Shown: positions 33,755-42,885 of the stretch, piece by piece
Layout of the letters: every line of letters begins with the position of its first letter
How positions within the stretch are numbered: the first letter of the stretch is position 1
Assembly: GCF_006335015.1 (NCBI RefSeq)
Contig: NZ_VDGT01000028.1
Span: 1 to 64,000, forward strand
DNA length: 64,000 nucleotides
Direction: 5' to 3'
DNA from: Streptomyces sedi
Lineage (GTDB): Bacteria; Actinomycetota; Actinomycetes; Streptomycetales; Streptomycetaceae
Program-made: the position numbers and the translations under genes
The notes under the pieces: generated by a model
Databases searched by the model: none
What the model saw: the letters and a program-made list of their open reading frames with translations, nothing else
What the model was told of the DNA's origin: nothing

Positions 33755-34936
33755 ATGCTCACCCGCGAAGAAAACCGTGTCCTGAACCTCAGGGAATTCG
33801 AGGAGGGACGCGCCAGGCTCACCAGCCGACCGCGCGCCCTCTTCGTCGAACTCACCGAGAACTGCAACTTCTCCTGCCCGATGTGCCGTTCCGGCGGCCC
33901 CTTCGACCGCTCGAAGAACATGAGCTTCGAGCTCTTCGAGGAGATCGCGGAGGAACTCTTCCCGACGGCGGAGATCGTGGACCTCCGCGGCTGGGGGGAG
34001 AGCACCATCCTCAAGCGCTTCCCCGAGTTCGTCGACAAAACGCTGAGTTACGGCTGCCGCGTGCGGATCGTGACGAACCTGTCCGTGCCGAACGAGGAGA
34101 TGTGGCGGCATCTGGTGCGCAACCGGGCGCTGATCGCCGTCTCGTTCGACGCGGGCGAGGAGAAGACCTTCGAAACCCTTCGCAGCGGCGCCAAGTTCAA
34201 GACCATCGTGCGGAACCTCGAAATCCTGGCGGACGAGGGACGCGCCAGCGGCGTCGGCACGGACAACGTTCACCTGAACGTGGTCGTGCAGGCCGCCGCG
34301 TTGGAGGAGCTCGGGCAGATCGTCACCCTCGCCGGGCGCCTCGGGTTCCGCGTCCACCTCAACCCGGTGACGCTCGGCCACGACGACCCGGACAACCTCC
34401 GCTTCCACCGGGACCGGCTCGCCGCCTCCCTCGCGGAGACCGCGCGGGTGGCCGAGGAGACCGGCACCGAGGTGCGCATCGACGCGGCGCTCGACGAGGA
34501 GTGGGCGCTCACCGAGCACACCGCCAAGACCTGCACCCACCCGTGGATGTACTGCTACTTCAACTACGCGGGCCGGGTGGGCTTCTGCGACCACCTCATC
34601 GGCCAGCCGGGCGAGAGCTATCTGCTCGGCGACCTCAGGGCGGCGTCGTTCGAGGAGATCTGGAACGGCCCCGCGTACCAGGATCTGCGCGCGGAGCACG
34701 CGGCCTGGGAGAAGGGTCTTTCGAAACGATTCGAAGAATGCAACTGGTGCTACCGCAACAGGTACGTCGACTTCGACGCCGAGACCCACCCCGGTTACGC
34801 GGACCACGTGGTGCGGCTGACGCCGGCGAACTGCCCCGCCGTGACCGGCGTGGGCACGCCACAGCCGCCCTCCCCCGGCGCGACGCGGCCCTCCCTGCCG
34901 CTCACCGTGGTCTCGCACCCGCCGCACCAGTCCTGA
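33755..34936 (+). CDS. Radical SAM enzyme with SPASM/twitch-like C-terminus
   Basis: A 393-residue radical SAM protein. The [4Fe-4S] motif CNFSCPMC (Cx3Cx2C) is at about residues 35-42, followed by a glycine-rich SAM region (VDLRGWGEST). The C-terminal part has further cysteines (TCTHPWMYCYFNYAGRVGFC, then CNWC), as in SPASM/twitch domains that hold auxiliary clusters. Such enzymes modify peptides, aminocyclitols or sugars. With glycosyltransferases, an aminotransferase and UDP-sugar enzymes around it and no peptide gene, a radical step on a sugar or cyclitol (dehydrogenation, epimerization or dehydration) is the best guess. ATG 33755 has GGGGA six bases upstream. The chemistry is unknown. 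Confidence 0.88.
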   Translation: MLTREENRVLNLREFEEGRARLTSRPRALFVELTENCNFSCPMCRSGGPFDRSKNMSFELFEEIAEELFPTAEIVDLRGWGESTILKRFPEFVDKTLSYGCRVRIVTNLSVPNEEMWRHLVRNRALIAVSFDAGEEKTFETLRSGAKFKTIVRNLEILADEGRASGVGTDNVHLNVVVQAAALEELGQIVTLAGRLGFRVHLNPVTLGHDDPDNLRFHRDRLAASLAETARVAEETGTEVRIDAALDEEWALTEHTAKTCTHPWMYCYFNYAGRVGFCDHLIGQPGESYLLGDLRAASFEEIWNGPAYQDLRAEHAAWEKGLSKRFEECNWCYRNRYVDFDAETHPGYADHVVRLTPANCPAVTGVGTPQPPSPGATRPSLPLTVVSHPPHQS

Positions 34937-34956
34937 TCCAGGAGAGGGAGTCACCC

Positions 34957-36993
34957 GTGCCTGTCGAAGGAAACCTCGCCCCGCACACCGGCGCCGCCTG
35001 GCCCGAGTGGCCGGAGACGGACGAACGGTCGGTGCGCGCCCTGGCCCGGCCGCTGCTCAGCGGCCGGCTGGCGGTGAGCGGCGCCCGCAGCGTCTGGTCG
35101 TCGGACAACGAACGCGCCGCACGCGAGCTGGCCGCCCGCTCCGGGCGCGCGCACGCCGTGCTGACGACCAACGGTTCCAGCGCCATCGTCGTCGCCCTGC
35201 ACGCGCTCGGCATCGGCCCCGGCGACACCGTGGCGATGCCCGCCACCACGTGGGTGAGCTGCGCGACGGCCGTCTTCCGGGTGGGCGCGCGCCCGGTCTA
35301 CTTCGACGCGGACGAGGACTCCCCCTGCGGCGACCCGGCCGGGCTCGCCGCCGCCCCGAGCGCCGTGCTGGGCATCCATCTCTATGCCCAGGTGTTCGAC
35401 GTGGCCCGCGCCAGGGCCGCCTGGCCCGGCGTGCCGATCATCGAGGACGTGTCGCACAGCCAGTTCGGCACGGACGCGCACGGCCGGCGCCTCGGCGGGC
35501 TCGGTGACGTCTCGATCATGAGCCTCCAGGCCACGAAGATCATCACCTGTGCGGAGGGCGGCGCGGTCCTCACCGACGACCCGGAGATCGCCGCACGCCT
35601 GGACTCGCTGGTGATGGACTCGCGCCGGCGGACCCGGCTGCCCGAGCCGGAGGCGGCCAACGAGCTGGAGCCGGCGTTCCTGCTCCACGGCGCCAACCAC
35701 GCGCTGCCGGAGACCTCGGCGGCGCTGCTGCTGGACCAGTTGGCCAGGTTCCCCCGCCAGGCGGCGGTCCGCGCGGAACGGGCGGCGCTGTTCCGTTCGC
35801 TGATGACCGACCAGGGTTGGGAGGTCGCGGCGGACGAGGGGGTGCTGTCGGGCGGCACGTTCTACGGGCTGGCGCTGCGCGTTCCCGACGGGCGCCCGCC
35901 GGGGGAGGTGCTGCGGGAGGTGCACGCGCGCACGGGCGCGACGCTGGACCGCGTCTACCCGCCGGTGCCCGAGGGCCCGCTCTACCGGCCCGGCACGGTC
36001 AAGCAGTTCGCGGCGCTCGCGCGCGACCCCGCGCCCCCCGTTCCGCGCTCCGGCGCGTGGCACACGACCGGGGTGGTGGTGCCGCACCAGCTGTTCCTCG
36101 CCGCGCCGGAACGGGTCGAGCGGCTGGCCGCCGCGCTGGGGCGGCCGGGGAGCGCGCGGGGCGGACCGCGCCCGGCGTTCGGCGGCCTGGCCTCGGAGTC
36201 GGCGCCGCCGGTCATCGACGTCGTCGTCATCACCCGGGGCACGCGCCCCACGCTGGACGCCGCGTTGAACAGCGTCGCCAAGCAGGACGTGCACGCCCGG
36301 ATCCGCACCACCCTCTGGATCGACGGCACGGCCGCCGCGCCCGACGTGCCCGCGACGCTCGACGCGCGGGTGGTCCGCATCGACCGGGCCGACGCCGCGT
36401 GGGACGACCCGTTCGACCGCATCGCGGCACTGCGCGACCTGGCGACGCGGGGGACGACGGGCGACTTCGTGGCGTTCCTGGACGACGACAACGAGTGGGA
36501 GGTGGACCATCTGTCGAGCCTGCTGGAGCTCGCGGTCGGCACCGGCAGTCCCGCCGTGCACTCCTGGCGCACCCTCGTCGACGGCGAGGGCCGGCCGACT
36601 CCGGTGACCCGCTTCCCCTGGCTGCCGCCGGGGCCCGAGTCGGAGCGGCGCTTCCGGGAGCTGTGCGCGGCGGGCGTCATGGGCGGGGACCCGGTGATCC
36701 GCGACGGCTTCGCGTTCGAACTGCCGGAGGGCGACGGGGGGATGGTCGACATGGGCGAGTGGCTCTTCGAGCGCCGGCTGCTGGGCCTGCTCACCTTCCG
36801 CCGCCCCCGCACCCGGCGCGAGGTCGCCGAACGCCTCGGCGAGGACGACATCCTGCTGGAGCAGCTGGTGGCGCTGGACGTGCCGGTCGGCTGCACGCGG
36901 CAGGCCACGCTGCGGTACCGGCTGGGCGGCATGTCCAACAGCGAGTTCGGCGACGTCCCGCCGCCGCCCGTCCCCGACGCCCTGCGCGAGTGA
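34957..36993 (+). CDS. DegT-family aminotransferase fused to family 2 glycosyltransferase
   Basis: A 678-residue fusion. Residues 1 to about 405 are a PLP-dependent DegT/DnrJ/EryC1 aminotransferase: TTNGSSAIVVALHALGIG, PATTWVSCATAVF, IEDVSHSQFG, and the PLP lysine in LQATKIITCAEGGA. The ATTWV segment and GEGG-like loop resemble the StsC/BtrS group that aminates keto-inositols, although keto-sugars are also possible. Residues about 415-678 are a GT-A domain (IDVVVITRGTRPTLDAALNS, VAFLDDDNEWEVDHL). GTG at 34957 follows GGAGAGGGAG. The fusion suggests that amination and glycosyl transfer act on one product. There is no frame break between the halves. Confidence 0.88.
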   Translation: MPVEGNLAPHTGAAWPEWPETDERSVRALARPLLSGRLAVSGARSVWSSDNERAARELAARSGRAHAVLTTNGSSAIVVALHALGIGPGDTVAMPATTWVSCATAVFRVGARPVYFDADEDSPCGDPAGLAAAPSAVLGIHLYAQVFDVARARAAWPGVPIIEDVSHSQFGTDAHGRRLGGLGDVSIMSLQATKIITCAEGGAVLTDDPEIAARLDSLVMDSRRRTRLPEPEAANELEPAFLLHGANHALPETSAALLLDQLARFPRQAAVRAERAALFRSLMTDQGWEVAADEGVLSGGTFYGLALRVPDGRPPGEVLREVHARTGATLDRVYPPVPEGPLYRPGTVKQFAALARDPAPPVPRSGAWHTTGVVVPHQLFLAAPERVERLAAALGRPGSARGGPRPAFGGLASESAPPVIDVVVITRGTRPTLDAALNSVAKQDVHARIRTTLWIDGTAAAPDVPATLDARVVRIDRADAAWDDPFDRIAALRDLATRGTTGDFVAFLDDDNEWEVDHLSSLLELAVGTGSPAVHSWRTLVDGEGRPTPVTRFPWLPPGPESERRFRELCAAGVMGGDPVIRDGFAFELPEGDGGMVDMGEWLFERRLLGLLTFRRPRTRREVAERLGEDDILLEQLVALDVPVGCTRQATLRYRLGGMSNSEFGDVPPPPVPDALRE

Positions 36994-37092
36994 GGGCCGG
37001 GCCCGTTCGACACCGGTGACCCGGCCGGCACCGGCGGCACGACCGGCACCAGCGACCTGTTCGGCACCAGCGCGAGATGGGGAGAGCCCACG

Positions 37093-37869
37093 ATGAGCCT
37101 GCACGAGTTCTACGACCCCGAGCTGTACGAGATGAAGATGGGCATCTCCCCCCGGGTCGGCCCCCTCTACCTCTCCGAGCTGCGTGGCCTGGCGCCCGGC
37201 TCCACCGTGATGGAGCTGGGGTGCGGCATCGGCGACGTGCTGCTGCCGTTCGCCAGGCTCGGCCACCGCGTCCTGGGCGTCGACGGCTCAGCCGGGATGC
37301 TGCGCAGGTTCCAAGAGCGCCTGGACGAGGAGGAGTTGGGTGGGCGGGCCGAGCTGCACCGGCACACGCTGCCCGAGCTGCCGGACACCGGTCCCGCGGA
37401 CGCGATCGTGATGCCGTACGACCTGATCTCGCACCTCCTGGACGACACGCTGCTGGACGAGCTGTTCGCCAACTGCCGGCGGATCAGCAAGCCGGAGACG
37501 GAGATCCTGCTGGATGTGTCGCGCTTCGACGTCGAGTATCTGGGCTCGCTCGCCGGGGCGACGGGCGCGCTCACCCGGGCGCACGACATCCACGACTATC
37601 TGGGCGACCACTCCCTGTACGTCAGCGAACAGTCCCGCTATACGCCGGAGACCGGCGTGCTCGCCTGCACCTTCCGATACGAGGAGCTGGACGCCTCGGG
37701 CCACCTGGTCCGCACCTGGTTCCGCCAACTCCGGCTCTACCCGCGGCGCGCGCGGGAGGTCACGGCGGCGCTGGCGCTGGCCGGGTTCGCCGACGTCCGC
37801 GTCGAGGACCGGTCGTTCCCCGACGGGATGGACCATCTGCTGGTCCGGGCCACGGTCGGCCACGGATAG
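37093..37869 (+). CDS. Class I SAM-dependent methyltransferase
   Basis: A 258-residue methyltransferase. Motif I is VMELGCGIGDVLLPFA, the acidic end of strand 2 is VLGVDGSAGML, and motif IV is around AIVMPYDLISHLLDD. The rest resembles small-molecule (sugar or amine) methyltransferases. ATG 37093 follows GGGGAGAG. It belongs to the seven-gene plus-strand run from 32281 to 40466; the target is presumably a sugar hydroxyl or amine on the unknown product. Confidence 0.87.
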   Translation: MSLHEFYDPELYEMKMGISPRVGPLYLSELRGLAPGSTVMELGCGIGDVLLPFARLGHRVLGVDGSAGMLRRFQERLDEEELGGRAELHRHTLPELPDTGPADAIVMPYDLISHLLDDTLLDELFANCRRISKPETEILLDVSRFDVEYLGSLAGATGALTRAHDIHDYLGDHSLYVSEQSRYTPETGVLACTFRYEELDASGHLVRTWFRQLRLYPRRAREVTAALALAGFADVRVEDRSFPDGMDHLLVRATVGHG

Positions 37870-37939
37870 CGCCGAGGCACTTCCGTGGCCGCTCCGACGG
37901 CAAGCAAGGGCATGTTCAGAAACTCGCTGAGGAGGGAAC

Positions 37940-38914
37940 ATGGCGGCAACGGGCGCACCCCGCCCCCCGGGCACCGCGCCCGAACGCGTCGTCGTCACGG
38001 GCGGCGCCGGATTCGTCGGCTCCCATCTGGTCGCGCACTTTCTCGACGCGGGCGCCGAGGTGGTCTGCCTGGACGACTTCTCGTCGGGCTCCAAGCGGAA
38101 CCTGGAGTTCCCCGACCACGGCAGGCTGTCGCTGCGGACCATGGACGTCTCCGAGGAGTGCGAGGTGGAGGGCCCGGTCGACGCCGTGCTGCACTTTGCC
38201 TCACCCGCCTCCCCCGTCGACTATCTGAACAGGCCGCTGGCCACCATGCGCGTCGGCTCCCAGGGCACCTGGAACGCCCTGGAATTGGCGCGCCGCAAGG
38301 GCGCGCGGCTGCTGATGGCCTCCACCAGCGAGGTGTACGGCGACCCGCAGGTCCATCCGCAGCCGGAGAGCTACTGGGGGTGTGTCAATCCGATCGGGCC
38401 GCGCAGCGTCTATGACGAGTCGAAGCGCTTCTCGGAGGCGCTGACGATGGCCTACCACCAGCAACACGGCGTGGACGTTGCCATCGTGCGCATCTTCAAT
38501 ACCTACGGCCCCCGGATGCGGCACAGCGACGGCAGGGCCGTTCCCACGTTCATCGCCCAGGCGCTGGCCGGGGAGCCGATCACCATCTCGGGCGACGGCA
38601 GTCAGACCCGGTCGTTCTGCTATGTCGACGACCTGGTCGCGGGGGTCGCCGCCATGCTGCGCTCCGGCCTCGTGGGCCCGGTGAACCTCGGGAACCCGGA
38701 GGAGTACCGCATCGACACCCTGGCGCGGCGGGTGCGGTCGCTGACCGGCTCCTCCTCCCCCATCAGGTTCATCGATCTCCCCGTCGACGACCCCAGGTGC
38801 CGGCGCCCCGACATCACCAGGGCGCGCCGGGATCTCGGCTGGGCGCCCGCGGTGGGCGTCACGGAGGGGCTGCGCCGGACCATCGAGTGGTTCCGCGGGG
38901 CCTCGGCCGTCTGA
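37940..38914 (+). CDS. UDP-xylose synthase-like NAD-dependent decarboxylase/epimerase
   Basis: A 324-residue short-chain (extended) dehydrogenase. NAD is bound by VVTGGAGFVGSHL, and the catalytic dyad is in GPRSVYDESKRFSEAL. The segments STSEVYGDPQVHPQPESYWG and VRIFNTYGPRMRHSDGRAVP are typical of UDP-glucuronate decarboxylases. It likely makes UDP-xylose or the UDP-4-keto-pentose intermediate. The neighbouring DegT domain could aminate the latter to a 4-aminopentose (inference). ATG 37940 follows GAGGAGGGAA. Confidence 0.9.
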   Translation: MAATGAPRPPGTAPERVVVTGGAGFVGSHLVAHFLDAGAEVVCLDDFSSGSKRNLEFPDHGRLSLRTMDVSEECEVEGPVDAVLHFASPASPVDYLNRPLATMRVGSQGTWNALELARRKGARLLMASTSEVYGDPQVHPQPESYWGCVNPIGPRSVYDESKRFSEALTMAYHQQHGVDVAIVRIFNTYGPRMRHSDGRAVPTFIAQALAGEPITISGDGSQTRSFCYVDDLVAGVAAMLRSGLVGPVNLGNPEEYRIDTLARRVRSLTGSSSPIRFIDLPVDDPRCRRPDITRARRDLGWAPAVGVTEGLRRTIEWFRGASAV

Positions 38915-38945
38915 GACGGAGAGCTGGAAGGGAGAGGGGAACGCG

Positions 38946-39575
38946 ATGGAACGCACCTCCGAAGTGGTCACCGAGGCCGACATCGCCCGCTGGTACGAGG
39001 GCTGCGTGTTCTCGTCCGACTGGACGACGAGCCACTTTCCCGTCTGGACGGAGGTCCTCGGCGCGCGCCGCCACCGGCGCGCGCGGGTGCTGGAGATCGG
39101 CTCCTGGGAGGGGCGTTCCGCGCTCTTCTTCCTCCACTTCCTCACGGGCTCCTCGCTGACCTGCGTGGACACGTTCGAGGGCAGCGTCGAGCACCACGAG
39201 AACGCGTCGCTGGCGCCCTCGGTCGCCGACGTGGAGCGGCGTTTCGACGCCAACACGGCCCGGTTCGCCGACCGGATAGAAAAGATCAGGGGAACGTCGC
39301 GCAGCGTGCTGCCGCTGCTGGGGATCGCCGGGCGCCGCTTCGACCTCGTCTATGTGGACGGCAGCCACTACGCCGCCGACGTCTACGGCGACGCGGCGCT
39401 GTCCTGGTCGCTGGTGGAGTCGGGCGGCCTGGTCGTCTTCGACGACTACGACTGGAACCTGATGGAGACGGAGAGCGAACGCCCGAGGCTGGGCATCGAG
39501 ACCTTTCTGCGGACCGTCCCGGGGCAGTTCCGCGAGGTCCATCGCGACTACCAACTGATCGTCGAGAAGCTCTGA
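38946..39575 (+). CDS. Small SAM-dependent methyltransferase (Methyltransf_24 type)
   Basis: A 209-residue methyltransferase with motif I VLEIGSWEGRSALFFL, acidic residue in LTCVDTFEGSVEHHEN, and a likely metal/catalytic region FDLVYVDGSHYAADVYGDA. This layout is seen in the cephalosporin/macrocin O-methyltransferase-like group, which often needs a divalent cation. ATG 38946 has GGGAGAGGGG upstream. It is one of two methyltransferases in the operon. Confidence 0.87.
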   Translation: MERTSEVVTEADIARWYEGCVFSSDWTTSHFPVWTEVLGARRHRRARVLEIGSWEGRSALFFLHFLTGSSLTCVDTFEGSVEHHENASLAPSVADVERRFDANTARFADRIEKIRGTSRSVLPLLGIAGRRFDLVYVDGSHYAADVYGDAALSWSLVESGGLVVFDDYDWNLMETESERPRLGIETFLRTVPGQFREVHRDYQLIVEKL

Positions 39576-39638
39576 GACCTCCGCCTCGTCGGCGGAGCCG
39601 AACGCTGTACACCGGTGAGATGGGAGTGGAACCGCTTC

Positions 39639-40466
39639 ATGGGCCTGCTTGATTCCGAACAGCTCGCGTTCTTCGACTCGTTCGGCTTCGTCGTCGTGCG
39701 CGACTTCTTCGCTCCCGACCAGTCGGAGCGGCTCTTCGCCGAGGTCGTCGGAAGCCTCACCGAGCAGTACCCCCAGCTGCGCCGGGCGCGGGAGCCCGCG
39801 GCGCGGACCGGGATACCCGTCGACGGGGTCACGAGCTACTTCCTGCCGTTGATGAACACCGTCTCCACGCCGACGAGTTGCGCGCTGGTCAACGCGTCGC
39901 CGCTGCGCGACGTCGCCGAGCAGCTGCTGGGCGCTGACGCGCTCGTCAAACCGCCGAAGGGCACCTATCTCAGCAACGCCTCGCCCTGGCACCAGGACAC
40001 CGTCGAGCCGCACCTGCGGGCGGTCAAGTGCGTCGTCTACCGCGACGAGTTGTGCGAGGCCGACGGGTCGCTCCAGTTCCTTCCCGGCTCGCACCGCGGG
40101 CCCCTCGCGGAACGGCTGGCCGGATACCGGAAGGCGCTGGCCGTCGACGAGGAGTTCGACGAACTCGGCGAGGAACGCCGCTGGCCCGGCTTCGTCCCCT
40201 CGCTCGGCCCCCACGACGTGGTCGTCTTCGACCCGCACATCTGGCACGGCAGCATCCACGGCCGCGCCCGGTTCAGCTGGACCACGTCGTTCGTCGCCGT
40301 CCCCGAGACCCCGGAGGAACGCGCGGCGGCACACCGTTACATCGCGCAGTTCCTCGGCCAGGACTTCGTCTACGACCAGGAGAGGTTCCCCTACTACGAC
40401 CCCCGCTGGTCGGCCGCGGACGCCCCGCCCTTCGTGCGACGGATGCGGGAGCTGGACGTGCTGTGA
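39639..40466 (+). CDS. Phytanoyl-CoA dioxygenase-family oxygenase
   Basis: A 275-residue Fe(II)/2-oxoglutarate-type oxygenase of the PhyH family. The iron ligands HxD are in SPWHQDTVEP, and the distal histidine lies in VVFDPHIWHGSIHGR. Family members hydroxylate, epimerize or form rings (for example orthoesters) on natural-product sugars. ATG 39639 is chosen because GGGAG lies 12 bases upstream; GTG 39615 is in frame. It is the last gene of the unassigned operon and is a candidate late tailoring step. Confidence 0.87.
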   Translation: MGLLDSEQLAFFDSFGFVVVRDFFAPDQSERLFAEVVGSLTEQYPQLRRAREPAARTGIPVDGVTSYFLPLMNTVSTPTSCALVNASPLRDVAEQLLGADALVKPPKGTYLSNASPWHQDTVEPHLRAVKCVVYRDELCEADGSLQFLPGSHRGPLAERLAGYRKALAVDEEFDELGEERRWPGFVPSLGPHDVVVFDPHIWHGSIHGRARFSWTTSFVAVPETPEERAAAHRYIAQFLGQDFVYDQERFPYYDPRWSAADAPPFVRRMRELDVL

Positions 40467-40541
40467 CGGGCGCCCGGCTCCCCTCCGGGCCCCGGCGCCG
40501 GTGCCGCCCGCGCGGCGGGCCGTTCGTGGGAGGCTCACTCC

Positions 40542-41207
40542 ATGGAGCAGCATGTGGTCGCGGTGGTCGGCAGCCCGGGGGTGGGGAAGTCGACGCTGTG
40601 CGGGGCGTTGACGGAGTGGTTGGCCGGGGCCGGGGTGGTGGTCGACCACTTCGAGGAGGCGGACATCCTCACCCGGGAGGTCTTCCGGCCGGTCGCGGAG
40701 GAGTTCGCGGGGGGCGCCGGCAGCGTGCGGCCCGACACGCTGGTCGCGGCGACCCGCGCCTACGTGGCGGGGGCCCGGCGGGCGGGCGTGCGGGTGCTGG
40801 TGACGGACGCGCTGCTGCCGTTCGTGCCGTCGCTGGTCGCCTGGGGCCACGACGAGGCCGCGATCACGAGGACGGTGCGGGAGCTGGCTGAGGCGGTGGA
40901 GCCGGCGAGGGTCCATGTCGTGTCTCTGCGCGACGACCCGGAGACCGCGTTGGCGCGGGCGGTCGCCCGGGAGGGCGCGGGGTGGGGGCGGTGGTATGTC
41001 GACAAGCTGAGTCGCGCGCCGGGCACCCGCTCCGTGCGTGACCTGGCGTCGGCCGCCGAACATCTGCGGTGGGAGGCCGAGTTGACCTCGCGGGTGCTGG
41101 CGGGCACGGGGTGGGACGTGGTGACCGTGGAGGTGGGCGGGCGGGACGCGGCGGCGATGGAGCGCCACGTGCGCGAACGGCTGCGCGGGGCGCTCGGCGT
41201 CGGCTGA
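40542..41207 (+). CDS. P-loop NTPase/kinase of unknown substrate
   Basis: A 221-residue protein with a clear Walker A, VVGSPGVGKSTLC, and a nucleoside/adenylate kinase-like layout (a lid-like arginine region near residues 125-160). No family-specific substrate motif is recognised. ATG 40542 is used. It is 75 bases after the dioxygenase and may be the end of that operon or separate. Confidence 0.7.
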   Translation: MEQHVVAVVGSPGVGKSTLCGALTEWLAGAGVVVDHFEEADILTREVFRPVAEEFAGGAGSVRPDTLVAATRAYVAGARRAGVRVLVTDALLPFVPSLVAWGHDEAAITRTVRELAEAVEPARVHVVSLRDDPETALARAVAREGAGWGRWYVDKLSRAPGTRSVRDLASAAEHLRWEAELTSRVLAGTGWDVVTVEVGGRDAAAMERHVRERLRGALGVG

Positions 41208-41225
41208 GCCGGCGCCCCGCCCCGG

Positions 41226-41846
41226 TCAGCCGCGCCTGTCCCGGATCTCGTCGGCGAGCAGCGCGGAGGCCCGGCGGTAGATCGAGACGAGGGCCGTCGC
41301 GCGCTCCCCGTCCTCGGGCGGGGAGGCGGCCCACTCGTCCAGCGCGGCGCGGAAGACGGTGAGCGCGGTCGCGGCCGTCACCTGGAGGTGGAGAAGGCTC
41401 TCGGGGTCGGTCTCGTCCTGCGGGGCGACGCGCTCGACCACGCGCTCGACGCACTCGGCGTCGTGGAGCTGCGCGATCCGGCGCAGGGCGGCGTCGTGGG
41501 AGGCGAGGCGGCGGACCGTCAGCATCCGCTCCAGCCAGTCCTCGGTGGCGGACTCGGTGAGGACGCCCGCGATGACCTCCTCGAAGTCGACCAGCCTCAG
41601 GGGGCGTCGGGCGGCCCGCTCGGCCAGCTCGTCGCCGAGCGTCGCGCTGAACCGCCTGGCCGTCCGGAAGGCGGCCTCCTCCTTGTTCGCCCCGTGCCGG
41701 TAGAAGGTGCGGGGCGAGACCTCCGCCGCGGCGGCGATGTCGTCGCAGGTCGTCGCCTCGAAGCCGCGGCTTTCGAACAGCTTGATCGCGGCCACCTCGA
41801 TCTCCGTCTCGGTGGCCTGCCGCCGTCGGTCGCGAAGCGTGGACAC
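41226..41846 (-). CDS. TetR-family regulator
   Basis: A 206-residue TetR repressor. The helix-turn-helix is TCDDIAAAAEVSPRTFYRHG near residues 33-52, followed by an all-helical ligand domain. It is divergent from a nitroreductase-family gene with a perfect 15-base dyad between them, so it probably controls that gene and itself. The GTG start at 41846 leaves 114 bases for the shared promoter. Confidence 0.9.
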   Translation of the reverse strand: MSTLRDRRRQATETEIEVAAIKLFESRGFEATTCDDIAAAAEVSPRTFYRHGANKEEAAFRTARRFSATLGDELAERAARRPLRLVDFEEVIAGVLTESATEDWLERMLTVRRLASHDAALRRIAQLHDAECVERVVERVAPQDETDPESLLHLQVTAATALTVFRAALDEWAASPPEDGERATALVSIYRRASALLADEIRDRRG

Positions 41847-41871
41847 GCACGCATCCTACTCGATGGCGAAT

Positions 41872-41886
41872 TGGCAGTGTCTGCCA
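41872..41886. promoter_or_regulatory. TetR operator dyad
   Basis: TGGCAG-TGT-CTGCCA is a perfect palindrome with a three-base centre. A TATGCT hexamer (41888-41893), suitable as a -10 box for the oxidoreductase, follows directly, so binding should block transcription. Confidence 0.65.
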
Positions 41887-41960
41887 GTATGCTGGTGCCT
41901 GCCCGAACGGCATCCGCTGTCGTGGCGATGCCGGGGAACCGATATGACAGAGGTGTGTCT

Positions 41961-42806
41961 GTGTCCACGGACGACGAACGGCACGAGCTGCTGGAGCTGC
42001 GCTACGGGAAGGGGAAGGCGCCGGAGGACCTGCGGTGGAACGACCAGATAGCGGGGTTGCTGCGACACCGGTCCGTCCGCACCTATCTGCCCGACCCGCT
42101 GCCGGACGGCACCCTGGAGACGCTGGTGGCAGCCGCCCAGTCGGCGTCGACCAGCTCCAACCTCCACCAGTGGAGCGTCGTGGCGGTGACCGAGCCGGAG
42201 TTGAAGGCGAAGATCGCGGCGACCACGCGGATGGACTCCATGGACCTGGAGAACACGCAGATCAACGAGGCGCCGCTGCTGCTCCTCTGGGTCGCCGACC
42301 TCTCGCGCAGCCACGCGATCGCCACGGAGAGCGGCGACAGCGGGGACGTGCTGGAGCAGCTGGACACGTTCCTGGTGGCGGCGACGGACGCCGCGCTCGC
42401 CGCTCAGAACGCGACGGTCGCCGCAGAGTCACTGGGCCTGGGGACGGTCTACATCGGCGCGGCGAGGAACAGGGCACGCGAACTCGCCGAGCTGATCGGG
42501 CTGCCGCCGCTGAGCTTCGTCTCCTTCGGCCTGGTGGTCGGGCATCCCGACCCCGAGCGGCCCGCCCGGATACGCCCCCGACCCGCCCAGGAGTTGGTGC
42601 TGCACCGGGAGCGCTACGACACCTCGGCGTGGCGGGAGGTGGTGGAGGAGTACGAGGAGGAGTTCCGCACCTTCCGGGATGACGTGGGCCTGGGCTTCAA
42701 GACCTGGCGTTCGTCCGTGGTGAGGATGTCGAGCGGCGTCGACCTGATGGACGGGAGGCAGAACCTGGACGAGACGGTCCGCGCCCGCGGCTTCCTCGCG
42801 CGGTAG
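41961..42806 (+). CDS. Nitroreductase-family NAD(P)H oxidoreductase (NfsA-like)
   Basis: A 281-residue FMN-dependent oxidoreductase. The N-terminal RHRSVRTYLPDPLP and QSASTSSNLHQWS segments bind FMN phosphate, and LGLGTVYIGAARN with LPPLSFVSFGLVVGHP are characteristic of the NfsA/Frp group. GTG at 41961 is chosen for the AGAGG site seven bases upstream; GTG 41955 is an alternative. It reduces flavin, quinone or nitro compounds; the physiological substrate is unknown. It is controlled by the divergent TetR gene. Confidence 0.87.
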   Translation: MSTDDERHELLELRYGKGKAPEDLRWNDQIAGLLRHRSVRTYLPDPLPDGTLETLVAAAQSASTSSNLHQWSVVAVTEPELKAKIAATTRMDSMDLENTQINEAPLLLLWVADLSRSHAIATESGDSGDVLEQLDTFLVAATDAALAAQNATVAAESLGLGTVYIGAARNRARELAELIGLPPLSFVSFGLVVGHPDPERPARIRPRPAQELVLHRERYDTSAWREVVEEYEEEFRTFRDDVGLGFKTWRSSVVRMSSGVDLMDGRQNLDETVRARGFLAR

Positions 42807-42860
42807 TCCCGGCGGCCCCGGGGGCTCCCGCCCGTCACCACCGCGCCCGGCGGTCCCGCG

Positions 42861-42885
42861 TCGCGCCTGTCGGTCACAGGCGCGA
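42861..42885. terminator. Hairpin at the YcaO/oxidoreductase convergence
   Basis: Perfect 10-base arms TCGCGCCTGT and ACAGGCGCGA surround a five-base loop. The hairpin overlaps the last codons of the YcaO gene and lies 55 bases after the oxidoreductase stop. Confidence 0.6.
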
